Shown: positions 7,532 to 17,199 of the stretch, in pieces
Layout: each line of letters starts with the position of its first letter
How positions within the stretch are numbered: the stretch's first letter is position 1
Origin: CAVWNR01 sp963756525
GTDB lineage: Bacteria; Actinomycetota; Actinomycetes; Mycobacteriales; Jatrophihabitantaceae
Assembly: GCA_963756525.1 (NCBI GenBank)
Contig: CAVWNR010000001.1
Coordinates: 558,001-622,000 of the forward strand
Length of the DNA: 64,000 nucleotides
Reading direction: 5' to 3'
Translations under genes and position numbers: made by a program
The notes under the pieces: generated by a model
The model's database searches: none
What the model saw: only the letters and a program-made list of their open reading frames with translations
Told to the model about the DNA's origin: nothing

Positions 7532-10468
7532 GTGGACGGGCGCGGCGGCACGCCGGTGACCGACGAGCGGATCGCCCGGCGCCTGGCCCGGGTAGGCTTC
7601 GCCGACGCTGCCGCGGCTGGCCGGCTGCTGGCCGCTGAACCCCTGGCATGGTGGGACGTCGAGGCGAACCGTCCCGTCGACGACGGCGCCGCGGCCGTGG
7701 TCGCCGCGCTCGGCCGGGCGGCCGATCCCGACCGGGCCCTCGCCGCGCTGGCGGCACTGCTCGCCGCCGCGGACGATCGCGTGACGCTGCGTGCGGCCCT
7801 GCGCCAGGATGCCCGGTTGCGGGCCCGGCTCGTCGGGCTGCTCGGCGCGTCCGTCGCCCTGGGGGAACATCTGGGCGCGCACCCAGAGCACTGGTGCGTC
7901 CTGGACGGCGACCTCGACCCCGCGGGGGTCGCTGCCCGGCTCGCCACGGCGCCGACCGAGCCGGCCCTGCGCGCCGCGTACCGCCGCGAGCTGGTCGCGA
8001 TCGCCGGGCGGGACCTCGCCGGCGAGCTGGACGTGCAGCACGTCTGCGAACAGCTCGCCCACCTCGCCGGGCACATCCTGCAGGCCGCGCTCTGCATGGC
8101 GGCCGGCGGCGACGCCGCGAGCCTCGCGATCATCGCGATGGGGAAGGCCGGTGCCAACGAGCTCAACTACGTCTCCGACGTCGACGTGATCTTCGTAGCT
8201 GAGGGCGACCTGGTGAGAGCCAGCGCGCTCGCCGCGGAGACGATGCGCATCTGCGCCGCGGTCGCCTGGGAGGTCGACGCCAACCTCCGCCCGGAGGGTC
8301 GCAACGGCCCGCTGGTCCGCACGCTGGCCAGCCATGAGGCCTATTACCGGCGCTGGGCCAGCACCTGGGAGTTCCAGGCGCTGCTCAAGGCACGGCCGGT
8401 CGCCGGCGACGCCGAACTGGGCCGGCGCTACGTCGAGACAGTCGGCCCGCTCGTGTGGACCGCCGCGGAACGTCCCGGTTTCGTCGCGGACGCCCAGGCG
8501 ATGCGCCGGCGGGTCGTCGAGCGCCTGCCGCCCGACGTCGCCGAGCGCGAGATCAAGCTCGGCCCGGGCGGCCTGCGCGACGTCGAGTTCGCCGTGCAGC
8601 TGCTCCAGCTGGTGCACGGCCGCGGCGACGAATCACTGCGCGTCGCGGCGACCCTGCCCGCGCTCGAGGCCCTCCGCGACGGGGGGTACGTCGGGCGCGA
8701 CGACGCAGCCAGCCTCGCCGACGCGTACCGGTTCCTGCGCACTGCCGAGCACCGGCTGCAGCTGTGGCGGCTGCGCCGCACCCACCTGGTGCCCGACGAT
8801 CCGGCCGCGCTGCTCGGGCTGGCCCGCGCGATGGGCTTGCGCCCGGACGAGCGCGGCGACGCCCGCGACGTATGGCACGCCGAGTGGGCGCTGCACGCCC
8901 GCGAGGTGCGGCGACTGCACGAGAAGCTGTTCTACCGGCCGCTGCTCGAGGCGGTTGCCCGCGTGCCGTCCGAGGATCTGCGGCTCACCCCCGCCGAGGC
9001 GGGCCGCCGGCTCTCTGCGCTCGGCTTCGCCGACCCGCGCGGCGCGCTGCACCACATCGAGGCGCTGACCAGCGGGCTCTCCCGCCGGGCGGCGCTGCAG
9101 CGGGCACTGCTGCCGGTCATGCTCGGCTACTTCGCCGACGCGCCCGACCCCGACGCCGGCCTGCGGGCGTACCGGCAGGTCTCCGACGCGCTGGGGAGCA
9201 CGCCGTGGTATCTGCGGCTGCTCCGCGACGAGGGTGCGGTCGCGGCCCGGCTGGGCTTCCTGCTCGGCACCAGCCGCTACGTGGTTCGGTTGCTCGTCCG
9301 CGCCCCGGAGGCGCTGCAGCTGCTCGCCGACGACGCCGCGCTGCAGCCGATCGGGGCCGACGAGCTGCGCACCGCGATGATCGAGGCCGCGTCCCGGCAG
9401 GTCGACGACGCCGCGGCGGTCGCCGTGGCGCGGGGGCGCCGTCGAGGCGAGCTGCTGCGGATTGCGTTCGCCGACCTGCTCGGCCGCCTCGACGTGGCCG
9501 ACGGCTGCGCGGCGATCAGCGCCACCACCGATGCGACGTTGGCGGCCGCGCTCGAGGTCGCGCAACGCGCCGTCGCCCGGGACCTGGGCGTCGAGCGCCT
9601 CCCGGTCGACTTCGCGGTGATCGCGATGGGCCGGCTCGGCGGCGCGGAGGTCGGCTACGGCTCCGACGCCGACGTGATGTTCGTCTTCGAGGCTCGTGAT
9701 GAGACCCTGGCCGAGTCGGCGGCGGCGCAGATCGCCCACGACGTCGCCGAACGGCTGCGCGGCCTGCTCGCGGCGCCGTCCGCCGACCCGCCGCTCGTCG
9801 TCGACGCGAACCTGCGCCCCGAGGGCCGCAACGGCCCACTCGTCCGCTCGCTGGCCTCCTACCGCCGCTACTACGCGAAGTGGTCGTCGGCGTGGGAGGC
9901 GCAGGCCCTGCTGCGCGCCCGGGTCGCCGCTGGCGACGCCGCGCTGGGGGAGCGCTTCACCACGCTGATCGACCCGCTGCGTTACCGGTCGGGCGGCCTG
10001 CGCCCGGCCGACCTGGTCGAGATCCGCCGCATCAAGGGGCGCATCGACAGCGAGCGGCTGCCACGCGGCGCCGACCCGTGGACCCACCTCAAGCTCGGCC
10101 GCGGCGGCCTCACCGACATCGAGTGGACGGTGCAGCTGCTCCAGCTCGGGCACGCCGACCAGGTGCCGGGCCTGCGCACGACCCGCACGCTCGACGCGCT
10201 GCGGGCGGCCGCCGAAGCGGACTTGCTGCCGCGCGCGGACGCCGCCGCGCTGGAGGCTGCCTGGCGGCTGGCCACGCACGCCCGCAACGCGGTCATGCTC
10301 GTCCGCGACCGGGCCGACGACCAGCTGCCCGCGCAGGGCAGCGCGCTGGTCGGCGTGGGCCGCGCGCTCGGCTACCCGCCCGGCTTCGACCCGGGCCGGC
10401 TCGTCGACGACTACCGCCGCACCGCCCGGCGCGCCCGCCGGGTGGTCGAGCGGGTGTTCTACGGCTAG
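7532..10468 (+). CDS. glnE: bifunctional glutamine synthetase adenylyltransferase/adenylyl-removing enzyme
   Basis: GlnE adenylylates and deadenylylates a Tyr of GlnA1 in response to nitrogen status. The 978-residue protein has the expected internal duplication: an N-terminal deadenylylase nucleotidyltransferase domain (AMGKAGANELNY...SDVDVIFV near residue 205) and a C-terminal adenylylase domain (AMGRLGGAEVGYGSDADVMFV near 700). Each is followed by an ANLRPEGRNGPLVR segment and a helical GlnE/GlnD_UR domain (KLGPGGLRDVEF; KLGRGGLTDIEW). GTG 7532 has GAGGCGG upstream; GTG 7556 is an alternative eight codons in. The stop overlaps the convergent PAP2 gene by four bases. Its target GlnA1 is encoded about 26 kb away, beyond the island. 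Confidence 0.96.
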   Translation: MDGRGGTPVTDERIARRLARVGFADAAAAGRLLAAEPLAWWDVEANRPVDDGAAAVVAALGRAADPDRALAALAALLAAADDRVTLRAALRQDARLRARLVGLLGASVALGEHLGAHPEHWCVLDGDLDPAGVAARLATAPTEPALRAAYRRELVAIAGRDLAGELDVQHVCEQLAHLAGHILQAALCMAAGGDAASLAIIAMGKAGANELNYVSDVDVIFVAEGDLVRASALAAETMRICAAVAWEVDANLRPEGRNGPLVRTLASHEAYYRRWASTWEFQALLKARPVAGDAELGRRYVETVGPLVWTAAERPGFVADAQAMRRRVVERLPPDVAEREIKLGPGGLRDVEFAVQLLQLVHGRGDESLRVAATLPALEALRDGGYVGRDDAASLADAYRFLRTAEHRLQLWRLRRTHLVPDDPAALLGLARAMGLRPDERGDARDVWHAEWALHAREVRRLHEKLFYRPLLEAVARVPSEDLRLTPAEAGRRLSALGFADPRGALHHIEALTSGLSRRAALQRALLPVMLGYFADAPDPDAGLRAYRQVSDALGSTPWYLRLLRDEGAVAARLGFLLGTSRYVVRLLVRAPEALQLLADDAALQPIGADELRTAMIEAASRQVDDAAAVAVARGRRRGELLRIAFADLLGRLDVADGCAAISATTDATLAAALEVAQRAVARDLGVERLPVDFAVIAMGRLGGAEVGYGSDADVMFVFEARDETLAESAAAQIAHDVAERLRGLLAAPSADPPLVVDANLRPEGRNGPLVRSLASYRRYYAKWSSAWEAQALLRARVAAGDAALGERFTTLIDPLRYRSGGLRPADLVEIRRIKGRIDSERLPRGADPWTHLKLGRGGLTDIEWTVQLLQLGHADQVPGLRTTRTLDALRAAAEADLLPRADAAALEAAWRLATHARNAVMLVRDRADDQLPAQGSALVGVGRALGYPPGFDPGRLVDDYRRTARRARRVVERVFYG

Positions 10469-11271
10469 GGCCGCGGCGCGGGCAGGTGCGCGGGCCGACC
10501 CGACATTAGCCACTGGACGCCGAACCCGGCGGCGACGGTGACCAGCCCGGCCACCGCGTCGATGACGAAGTGGTTGGCGGTTCCGACGATGACGAACAGG
10601 GTGCCGACCGGATACAGCACCCCGATGACGCGGACCCAGCTGCGCCGCGCGCAGTAGAAGATGGCGACCGCGGCCCAGACCGCCCAGGCAATGTGCAGAC
10701 TCGGCATTGCCGCGAACTGGTTGGTGTGCTGGGCGACGTCAGGATCGGCGAGCGAGCCCCAGGTGTGGTACACCGCCAGCGTGTCGACATAGCCGAACTG
10801 CGGCAGCAGCCGGGGCGGGGCGAGCGGGTAGAGGAAGAACCCGACCAGCGCGATCAGCGTCGTGGCGAACAGCGCGGTGCGCAGCCCCCGGTAGACCTGC
10901 GAGCGGGCGAAGAACAGCCAGACGAGCACGCCGATGGTGACTACGAAGTGCAGCGTGGCGTAGTAGTAGTCCGAGATCTGGGCGAGCCATTCGATCCGGG
11001 CGACCAAGTGGTTCAAGGACAGCTCGAAGTTCAGGTGCAGCGCCTCTTGCATGTGCTGGACGCTGCGCCCGTGCCGCAGCGCGATGCTCGGCTGGTCGGG
11101 CACAAGGTTGCGGGCTTCGCGGTACAGGTAGTAGCCGATGCCGATGAGCAGCAGTTCCTCCCAGAAGCGGGGAGGCCGGTGGGCGAGCAGGCGGCGTGGC
11201 CACAGCCCGCGGAATCCGCGTCGAGGGGGAGGGGTGACCGGGGCCGGACGCTGCTTGGTGCTTACGGTCAC
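10465..11271 (-). CDS. PAP2-family membrane phosphatase/phosphotransferase
   Basis: A polytopic membrane protein of 268 residues with about six hydrophobic segments. It carries the PAP2 acid phosphatase signatures: MPSLHIAWAVW (PSxH motif) and, 40 residues later, GTANHFVIDAVAGLV with the second catalytic His and Asp. The first KxxxxxxRP motif is replaced by a looser LYPLAPPRLLP loop, as in the Aur1/Ipt1-like inositol-phosphoryl transferase branch (PAP2_3). It may therefore act on phosphatidylinositol or a prenyl/lipid phosphate; the substrate cannot be told from sequence. The N-terminus is basic and proline-rich. The start is GTG at 11269-11271 (VTVSTKQR). Confidence 0.82.
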   Translation of the reverse strand: MTVSTKQRPAPVTPPPRRGFRGLWPRRLLAHRPPRFWEELLLIGIGYYLYREARNLVPDQPSIALRHGRSVQHMQEALHLNFELSLNHLVARIEWLAQISDYYYATLHFVVTIGVLVWLFFARSQVYRGLRTALFATTLIALVGFFLYPLAPPRLLPQFGYVDTLAVYHTWGSLADPDVAQHTNQFAAMPSLHIAWAVWAAVAIFYCARRSWVRVIGVLYPVGTLFVIVGTANHFVIDAVAGLVTVAAGFGVQWLMSGRPAHLPAPRP

Positions 11272-11324
11272 TCAGTCATGATCCCACCGGGGTACCGGAA
11301 CTTGGCGCGATTTGAGGCGGCCTC

Positions 11325-11852
11325 TCAGCCTTCGTCGACCCGGCGAAGTTCGCCCCGGTGCCGCTCGGCGCTGTGCAGGTACGTGGCCACGGCCTCGGCG
11401 ATCCACTCGGCCATCCGGTTCGGCGCGGGGCGGCAGCGGGCCGGCACGCCGAGCGCGATTTGCCCGGTCGGCACCGTCGTCCCCTCCGACACCAGCGCGG
11501 CCGCCCCGACGGCCCCGCCCGGCTCGACGACGGCCCGATTGAGCACGATCGACCCGGACCCGACGAGGCAGCGATCACCAACGGCGCAGCCCTCGAGGTG
11601 CGCGTTGTGGCCTACGACGCACTCCGCCCCGACAACGGTCGGCCAGCGCTCGGTGGTGTGCAGCACCGTCCCGTCCTGGATCGACGTGCGTGCGCCGACC
11701 TCGATCCTGCCGTGGTCGCCACGCAGCACCGCCGCCGGCCAGATGCTGGCCTGGGCACCGATCGTCACCGCGCCGATAACCACCGCGTCCGGGTGCACGA
11801 ACGCTTCCGGATGGATCTGCGGAATGGCGTCCCCCAGCGCGTAGATCGTCAC
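11325..11852 (-). CDS. gamma-class carbonic anhydrase-like hexapeptide protein
   Basis: A left-handed beta-helix protein of 175 residues built on hexapeptide repeats (VIGAVTIGAQASIWPAAV, VVGAECVVGHNAHLEGCAVG, LVGSGSIVLNRAVV). His residues in RGDHGRIEVG and VVGHNAHLEG match the zinc/iron ligands of gamma carbonic anhydrases, so CO2 hydration or a related acyl-carrier role is possible. Many actinobacterial family members remain uncharacterised. GTG at 11850-11852 overlaps the stop of the upstream amidohydrolase gene (GTGA), so the two are translationally coupled and probably work together. Confidence 0.85.
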   Translation of the reverse strand: MTIYALGDAIPQIHPEAFVHPDAVVIGAVTIGAQASIWPAAVLRGDHGRIEVGARTSIQDGTVLHTTERWPTVVGAECVVGHNAHLEGCAVGDRCLVGSGSIVLNRAVVEPGGAVGAAALVSEGTTVPTGQIALGVPARCRPAPNRMAEWIAEAVATYLHSAERHRGELRRVDEG

Positions 11853-12712
11853 TCCAGATCCTCCAGCTTGATGTTGTAGACGCGGGCTGCGTTGCCGGCC
11901 AGGACCAGCGCTGCGGTCCGCTCGTCCGGGCAGAGGGCCGCCACGGCCCGCGCGTTGGCGGCGATGCCGGGAATGCCGGGCCAGTCGGTCCCGAAGATCA
12001 TCCGGCGGGTGAGCCGCTCCCAGTTGTGCCGCGCGTAGTAGGCGGGCAGCCGCGACGGCGGCAGCCCGGACAACTCGATCCAGACGTGCTCGCCGGTCAG
12101 CGCCAGGAACGCGGCGGCGTCGTACCACCAGCCACGCCCGCCGTGGGCGAGGACCACGTCGAGGCGCGGGAAGTCGGCCAGGACGTCGTGCAGCAGGCTC
12201 GGCTCGGCGAACTGGTTGAGCGCGCCGGGGAAGGTGCTCGTGCCGAAGTGCACGACGACGGGGATGCCGCGTTGCTGACAGATGTCGTACGCCGGGTACA
12301 GGCGACGGTCGTCGGCCGGGAACCCGCCGTGCACCGGATGAACCTTCAACGCGATCGCGCCGAGGGCCAGTTGGCGCTCCACCTCGTCCGCGACCGGGTA
12401 GTGCAGGTGCGGGTTGACGTTCGCGGCGAACTTGATCCGTTCTGGGTTGTGCGCGGCGAGCGCCGCCATGTCCTCGACGGCCTGCATGCCGGTGACCCGG
12501 GGGCTGTACTCGCTCATCGCCATCGCGACGTCGACGCCCTCGCCGGCGAGGTAGGCGTCGAAGCGGTCCGGGATCACCGTGCCGTCGCCGTCGTAGAGGG
12601 CGTGCAGCTGCGGGGTGTCGAAGCCTTGCAGCCACACGTCCCAGGACAGCTTCAGGGTTGCCAGCCGGGCCGGATGCAGATGCACGTCGATGAGCGCTCG
12701 TCCGTCCAGCAC
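11849..12712 (-). CDS. amidohydrolase (amidohydrolase_2, TIM-barrel)
   Basis: A cytosolic metal-dependent hydrolase or decarboxylase of 287 residues. The N-terminal DVHLHPARL is the HxH metal-binding strand; KVHPVHGG, VVVHFGTST, VLAHGGRGWW and IFGTDWPGIPG supply the later metal His and Asp residues in the order expected for the ACMSD/uronate-isomerase-like amidohydrolase_2 family. The substrate is unknown. It reads into the gamma carbonic anhydrase gene with a GTGA overlap, which suggests a two-gene operon. The start is GTG at 12710-12712; homologues begin close to MLDGRALIDVHLH. Confidence 0.86.
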   Translation of the reverse strand: MLDGRALIDVHLHPARLATLKLSWDVWLQGFDTPQLHALYDGDGTVIPDRFDAYLAGEGVDVAMAMSEYSPRVTGMQAVEDMAALAAHNPERIKFAANVNPHLHYPVADEVERQLALGAIALKVHPVHGGFPADDRRLYPAYDICQQRGIPVVVHFGTSTFPGALNQFAEPSLLHDVLADFPRLDVVLAHGGRGWWYDAAAFLALTGEHVWIELSGLPPSRLPAYYARHNWERLTRRMIFGTDWPGIPGIAANARAVAALCPDERTAALVLAGNAARVYNIKLEDLE

Positions 12713-12745
12713 CCGCCGACCGTACCCGGTGATCCGGCCGCGGCT

Positions 12746-15313
12746 TCAGCTCACGTCGACCCGCCAGATGCCGCGGCCGTGCGTGGCCACGACGACGGCG
12801 TGCGCCCCCGGGATCGTCCGCACGTTGTCGACCACCGAGTTCGGCAGCACGCCGAGCCGCGACCAGCGCGTGTCGTGTCGGCTGTCGGCGACGAACAGCC
12901 CGATGTCGGTGCCCAGCACCAGGGTGTGGCCCACGATCGCCAGGCCGTCGCCGGGCGCGTCGGGCAGGTTGCCGCTGATGTTGCGCCAGGTGGACCCGCC
13001 GTCGGTCGACTCGAACACCGTGCCGAGGCCGCCGCCGGGGATCCAGCGCCGCGAGTACCCGTTGTAGATCGCATAGACGTGGGCCGGGTTCGCGGGGTCG
13101 ACGGTGAGCCCGGCGATGAACCGGTTGGGCAGCACTGGCGAAGCGATGCGGTGCCAGCTGCCGCCGTAGTTGGTGTCGATGCCGCTCTGGAACGACGGCG
13201 ACGGGTTGCCGCTGCTGTCGACCCACGCCGCGTACGTCGTCACGCCGCTCACCGCGAGCGCGGTGCCGACGTTGTAACCGCCGACCGCGTCCTTGCCGAA
13301 GCTGTGCACCGGCACCCAGTCGCAGGTGGTGGCGCACTGGGTGGCGAAGCCCTTCTGGCTGTCCCAGACGTCGTTGCCGGCGGCGACCCAGTGGTTCGGG
13401 TCGTGGATGTCGGCCTGGAACGGTGCGGTGAACCTGGCCGACGGGTCGCAGTTGGCGCCGGTGTAGTAGGCGCAGAGCGGGCTGATCGTGGTGAACGTGT
13501 GCCCCCCGTCCTGCGTGGAGTACATCGCCAGGTTCGTGTACTCACCGACCGCCCGCTGCGCGTTGTTCGGGTCGACGAGGACGAACCCGCCGTCGCCGCC
13601 GGCCGGCTCGATGTTCTTGGCCCGGTTGGGGAACAGCACCGTGGTGCCGTTGTCCTGCAGGCCGCCCCAGTAGGCGTAGCCCCGCCCGGACCGGCCCGCC
13701 GCGGCGTCGTAGTACTGCAGCGTGTGCAGCGTGTCGTTGAGGTCGACCCAGTGGCCGTACCCGGTGACCGTTATGGGCCGCCGATATACGCCGCCGTCGT
13801 TGCCGATCAGCACCTGCCGGTCAGGGGTGAGCGTCATGGCGTGCTGGTCGGGGTGCGTGGTCGGCGGGCAGGACGCGCCGCAGGCGAGCCCGTAGTTCCA
13901 GTACTGGCTGGCGGTGCTCCAGGTGGCGCCGCCGTCGTTGGTCTGGAATACCTCTTCCAGCCCGATGTAGACGTGCATCGGGTTGGCCGGGTCGACGGCG
14001 ATGTCCTGGTTGTACCAGGACTGGATGCCGACGTGATATCCGGGCTGGTTCTGCAGCGCCGAGCCGGAAGCGTCAAGCTTGGCCGAGTCGGCGATCTTGG
14101 TGTATGGGCCGGTCGGGTCGCCGTTGGCCGAGACATAAACGCCCTGCAGGTTGGTGTCCTCGCCAGCCAGGAGCATGCTCGGCGACTGCACGATCGCGTA
14201 CAGCCGCGAACCGTCGGCGGCGTAGGCGAGCGTGGTGCGGCCGATATCGCCGGCGTTGATCGCGCCGGACGGCGTGATCTCGCGGAACGAGCCGGGGCCG
14301 CCGCCGGTCGTGGACAGGTAGAAGCCGTTGTACGGCGTGCCGTTGCGCCAGGCGTTCACCGCGAGCACGGTCCGGCCGTGAGTGCCGGGCTTGACCGCGA
14401 CGTCGGTGATGAACGACGTGTCGTACGGCGAGCCGGTGGGGTTCGGGTCCGGCTTGAGGACGAGCTGCCAGGCGCCGCGCCCGGACCGGTCGGAGTGCCG
14501 GTACAAGCCCTGGCTGGTGGCCGCGTAGACCTGGCCGACACCGTCGTCGAGCAGCCGGAACGTCTGGTGGTCGAGCAGCTCGTTGCCGCCGACGCGAGAG
14601 AAGCTGCGCCCGCCATCGGTGGATCGGTAGGTGCCGGTGCCGAGGTAGGAGTCGCTGTTCGTGTTCGCTTCCCCGGTGCCGACCCAGAGCGCGTGGTCGG
14701 GGGTGACGAGCAGGGCGCCGATCGACAGCGTGTTCTGGGCGTCCCAGATCGAGCGCCAGTGCGCGCCGCCGTCGGTGGACTTCCAGACCCCGCCGTCGGC
14801 CGCGCCGGCGTAGTACGTGCGCCCGTCGACGGCCAGCGCGGTGACCCGGCCGGAGACGTCACGGAAGCCCGCACCCGCGTTCGACCACACCGGGTCGGTG
14901 TAGCCGGCCGGCTCGGCGTTCATCGGCTGGTCGGTGACCTCGGTGACGCGGGCTCGCACGAGCGGTAGCCGGGCGGCCTGCTGGCGGGCCGCGATCAACG
15001 CTGCGGCCGAGACCGAAGCGGCCGGCGCACTACGTTCGGCCGCGAACTGGGCAGCCTGGTCGGCGACCTCGAGCGGATCCTCCTTACCTTCCTCGTCGCG
15101 GTCGGCGGGCTGCGCCTGAGCCTGCGCCCGGCCGGTCGTCGGCGACGTGTGGGCACGCAGATCAGCTTGTGTCTTGGCGACGCCGCGCAGCGGATTGGGC
15201 TGCACCGGAGCGGCGGTGGCCGCGGTGACGCCGGCGGCAACGGTCGCGGCGATGGTCAGCACGACCAGCGCCGCGTAGCGGGAACGAGAACGGCCAAGCA
15301 AGGCATGCGTCAT
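12746..15313 (-). CDS. secreted BNR-repeat/sialidase-like beta-propeller protein
   Basis: A large exported protein of 855 residues. The N-terminus has a twin basic region, a hydrophobic core (AALVVLTIAATVAAGVTAAT) and an Ala-x-Ala site near residue 37, fitting a Sec signal peptide. The body has many asp-box/BNR blades with the pattern STDGG-xx-W (KSTDGGAHWRS, RSTDGGRSFSR, QTNDGGATWST, STQDGGHTFTT, ESTDGGSTWRN). This is the architecture of VPS10/sortilin-like or exo-sialidase-like glycosyl hydrolases, but the catalytic Arg triad of true sialidases is not evident, so binding or structural roles are equally possible. It starts at ATG 15311-15313; the frame is open a little further upstream without a signal. 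Divergent from the small lipoprotein gene at 15466. Confidence 0.85.
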   Translation of the reverse strand: MTHALLGRSRSRYAALVVLTIAATVAAGVTAATAAPVQPNPLRGVAKTQADLRAHTSPTTGRAQAQAQPADRDEEGKEDPLEVADQAAQFAAERSAPAASVSAAALIAARQQAARLPLVRARVTEVTDQPMNAEPAGYTDPVWSNAGAGFRDVSGRVTALAVDGRTYYAGAADGGVWKSTDGGAHWRSIWDAQNTLSIGALLVTPDHALWVGTGEANTNSDSYLGTGTYRSTDGGRSFSRVGGNELLDHQTFRLLDDGVGQVYAATSQGLYRHSDRSGRGAWQLVLKPDPNPTGSPYDTSFITDVAVKPGTHGRTVLAVNAWRNGTPYNGFYLSTTGGGPGSFREITPSGAINAGDIGRTTLAYAADGSRLYAIVQSPSMLLAGEDTNLQGVYVSANGDPTGPYTKIADSAKLDASGSALQNQPGYHVGIQSWYNQDIAVDPANPMHVYIGLEEVFQTNDGGATWSTASQYWNYGLACGASCPPTTHPDQHAMTLTPDRQVLIGNDGGVYRRPITVTGYGHWVDLNDTLHTLQYYDAAAGRSGRGYAYWGGLQDNGTTVLFPNRAKNIEPAGGDGGFVLVDPNNAQRAVGEYTNLAMYSTQDGGHTFTTISPLCAYYTGANCDPSARFTAPFQADIHDPNHWVAAGNDVWDSQKGFATQCATTCDWVPVHSFGKDAVGGYNVGTALAVSGVTTYAAWVDSSGNPSPSFQSGIDTNYGGSWHRIASPVLPNRFIAGLTVDPANPAHVYAIYNGYSRRWIPGGGLGTVFESTDGGSTWRNISGNLPDAPGDGLAIVGHTLVLGTDIGLFVADSRHDTRWSRLGVLPNSVVDNVRTIPGAHAVVVATHGRGIWRVDVS

Positions 15314-15465
15314 CGGACACCTATCCCTCGTACTGTGACGAAGCGGCACAACCGAATCGGGAGTCTGGCACTGCCGGATGGTCCCCGTCTAGACCGAGTT
15401 GTGCCGACTTCACACCGACAACGCATCGCCGGCGACGGACCGTTGACATGACGGAGGTGGGATAC

Positions 15466-15900
15466 GTGACCCGTGCTGCAGCCGCGGCCGCGGCCGCGCT
15501 GGCGGCGCTGGCGTTGGCCGGATGTGCCAGCAACCGGCCACCCTCGCGCGACGGCGATCAGTCCGGTACCGGTGGCTCGCGGGCGTCCGGTTCCGGCGTG
15601 CCGGCCGAGGTCACCGTCAACGTGCGGCTGGGCGCGCCGCAGCCGCCGGTGCGCGTGCGTGTCGGCGGGCGGGTGATCGCCTACCTTCCGCCGAACCCGA
15701 TTGGACGCTGGGCAGCGCCGCGCACGGACGCACCGTCGGTGCTTGCCGTCTCCGCGAGTTCCACCGCGGCGGGCACCACGGTCGTGATCTCGGCGCGGGC
15801 GGCGGGGCGCGGCGTGGTGACCAGCCCGACCACGCCGTCCGGCGATCCCGTGCACGGCGCTCCGGGGCCGACCTGGCGGCTGGAGGTCGTCGTCGGCTGA
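15466..15900 (+). CDS. small secreted lipoprotein, unknown function
   Basis: A 144-residue lipoprotein. An Ala-rich hydrophobic signal ends in the lipobox LAGC, with the acylated Cys followed by a Ser/Arg/Gly-rich linker, and a compact C-terminal beta-rich domain (EVTVNVRLG, VRVRVGGRVIAYLPP, TTVVISARAAGRG, WRLEVVVG) that resembles a small immunoglobulin-like or copper-chaperone-like fold. I do not recognise the family. GTG at 15466 is chosen over ATG 15448 because a GGAGGTG ribosome binding site sits inside the longer reading and ideally spaced for the GTG. Convergent with modC. Confidence 0.72.
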   Translation: MTRAAAAAAAALAALALAGCASNRPPSRDGDQSGTGGSRASGSGVPAEVTVNVRLGAPQPPVRVRVGGRVIAYLPPNPIGRWAAPRTDAPSVLAVSASSTAAGTTVVISARAAGRGVVTSPTTPSGDPVHGAPGPTWRLEVVVG

Positions 15901-16038
15901 GTCGCCGACCGCGGCGCGAGCGGTTGCCGCGAGCCGATGGGGCGCCCGCTACGACGTCGGTGAATACGGCGAGCTCGGCCCGGAAGGCGCTCCTCGACCC
16001 GGTCCAGTCCGGCCAGTGTCTCGGCATGGAAGCGGGCC

Positions 16039-17199
16039 TCACTGTCGCTGGGGTGTGGGATCGGGGTAGATGTCGAGGTCGGTGGCTTTGCTGCTGAGCC
16101 AGACGTTTTGGCCTTCGATGAGGCCGAGTTCGGCCACGGCGTCGGGGGTGAGGTCGACCAGCGCGGGCAGTGGGCCGGTGATCTGGGCGCGGATGCGGTC
16201 GGTGAGCAGCTCGAGTCCGGTGATGGTTCCGCGCCAGGCGTTGCGCGGGCTGGAGTGGTCCGGGTGGGTGGTGTGGACGGCGATGGCGCTGGGGCGGATG
16301 GCGACGAGGACCGGGCCGGGGCCGGTGCTGACTTGGTCCGCGGCCGGCGTCGGCGGTGGCGCGGTGAGCCGTGCGCCGCTGTCGAGGGTGATGTGCCCGG
16401 CGGTGTCGAGCATGCCCGGGTAGAGGTTGAGTCCGACCAGTCGGGCGATGTAGTGAGTGGCTGGGCGGCGAGCGATCTCGGCCGGGGGGCCGTGTTGGAC
16501 GATCGTGCCGTTTTCGATGATGACCAGCCGGTCCGCCATCACCATGGCTTCAAGTGGGTCGTGAGTGACGAACAGAGTGGCCCCGGGGAAGTCGGCAAGA
16601 TGGCGGCGGAGTTCGGCGCGGGTCTCGAGTTTCGTGCGCGCGTCGAGGGCGGCGAGGGGTTCGTCGAGCAGCAGCAGGGCCGGGTCGGCGGCGAGCGCGC
16701 GGGCGAGCGCGACGCGTTGGGCTTGTCCGCCGGACAGTTGCCCGGGCTTGCGGTCGGCGAGATCGGTGAGGTCGAGCCGGGCGAGCCAATGCTCGGCGAT
16801 GCGGTGGGATTCGCGTCGGCCGGCTTTGCGGCAGCGGGGGGCGAAGGCGACGTTGTCGCGGACGGTGAGCCGGGGGAAGAGGCGGTAGTTCTGGAAAACG
16901 TAGCCGACCGGGCGGCGCTCGGGTGGCACGAACACGGCCGGCTCGACCCGGTCGACGGTGCTCCCGGCCAAGGTGATCTCGCCGGTGCTGAGTGCGGTCA
17001 GCCCGGTCAGTGCACGGAGCAGGGTGGTCTTGCCGGCGCCGTTCGGGCCGAGCACGCCGAGCACTTCGCCGGGCTGCACGCACAGCTCGACATCGAGCCG
17101 GAATTCGCCGCGCTGCACGACTCCGGACATGATCAGCGGCGCATTCTGCTGCGCTGTCGAGGCGCCGGTTTGCTCGATGCGCGGGGGCGGGGCGCTCAT
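16039..17199 (-). CDS. modC: molybdate ABC transporter ATP-binding protein
   Basis: The ATPase that powers molybdate import. The 386-residue product has Walker A GPNGAGKTT, a Q-loop VFQNYRLFP, signature LSGGQAQRVALARALA, Walker B LLLLDEPLAALD, and H-loop VTHDPLE. The C-terminal about 130 residues form a TOBE/Mop-type regulatory domain (PVLVAIRPSAIAV, GTITGLELLTDRIRAQI). It is the last gene of the modR-A-B-C operon; its ATG overlaps the modB stop (ATGA). It is convergent with the lipoprotein gene, with a 138-base gap in which I see no gene. Confidence 0.94.
   Translation of the reverse strand: MSAPPPRIEQTGASTAQQNAPLIMSGVVQRGEFRLDVELCVQPGEVLGVLGPNGAGKTTLLRALTGLTALSTGEITLAGSTVDRVEPAVFVPPERRPVGYVFQNYRLFPRLTVRDNVAFAPRCRKAGRRESHRIAEHWLARLDLTDLADRKPGQLSGGQAQRVALARALAADPALLLLDEPLAALDARTKLETRAELRRHLADFPGATLFVTHDPLEAMVMADRLVIIENGTIVQHGPPAEIARRPATHYIARLVGLNLYPGMLDTAGHITLDSGARLTAPPPTPAADQVSTGPGPVLVAIRPSAIAVHTTHPDHSSPRNAWRGTITGLELLTDRIRAQITGPLPALVDLTPDAVAELGLIEGQNVWLSSKATDLDIYPDPTPQRQ

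Noticed and set aside
12026..14968. A 980-codon + strand open frame opposite the secreted beta-propeller gene
   Set aside because: No domains and antisense-type composition; the minus strand has a clear signal peptide and repeated BNR motifs.
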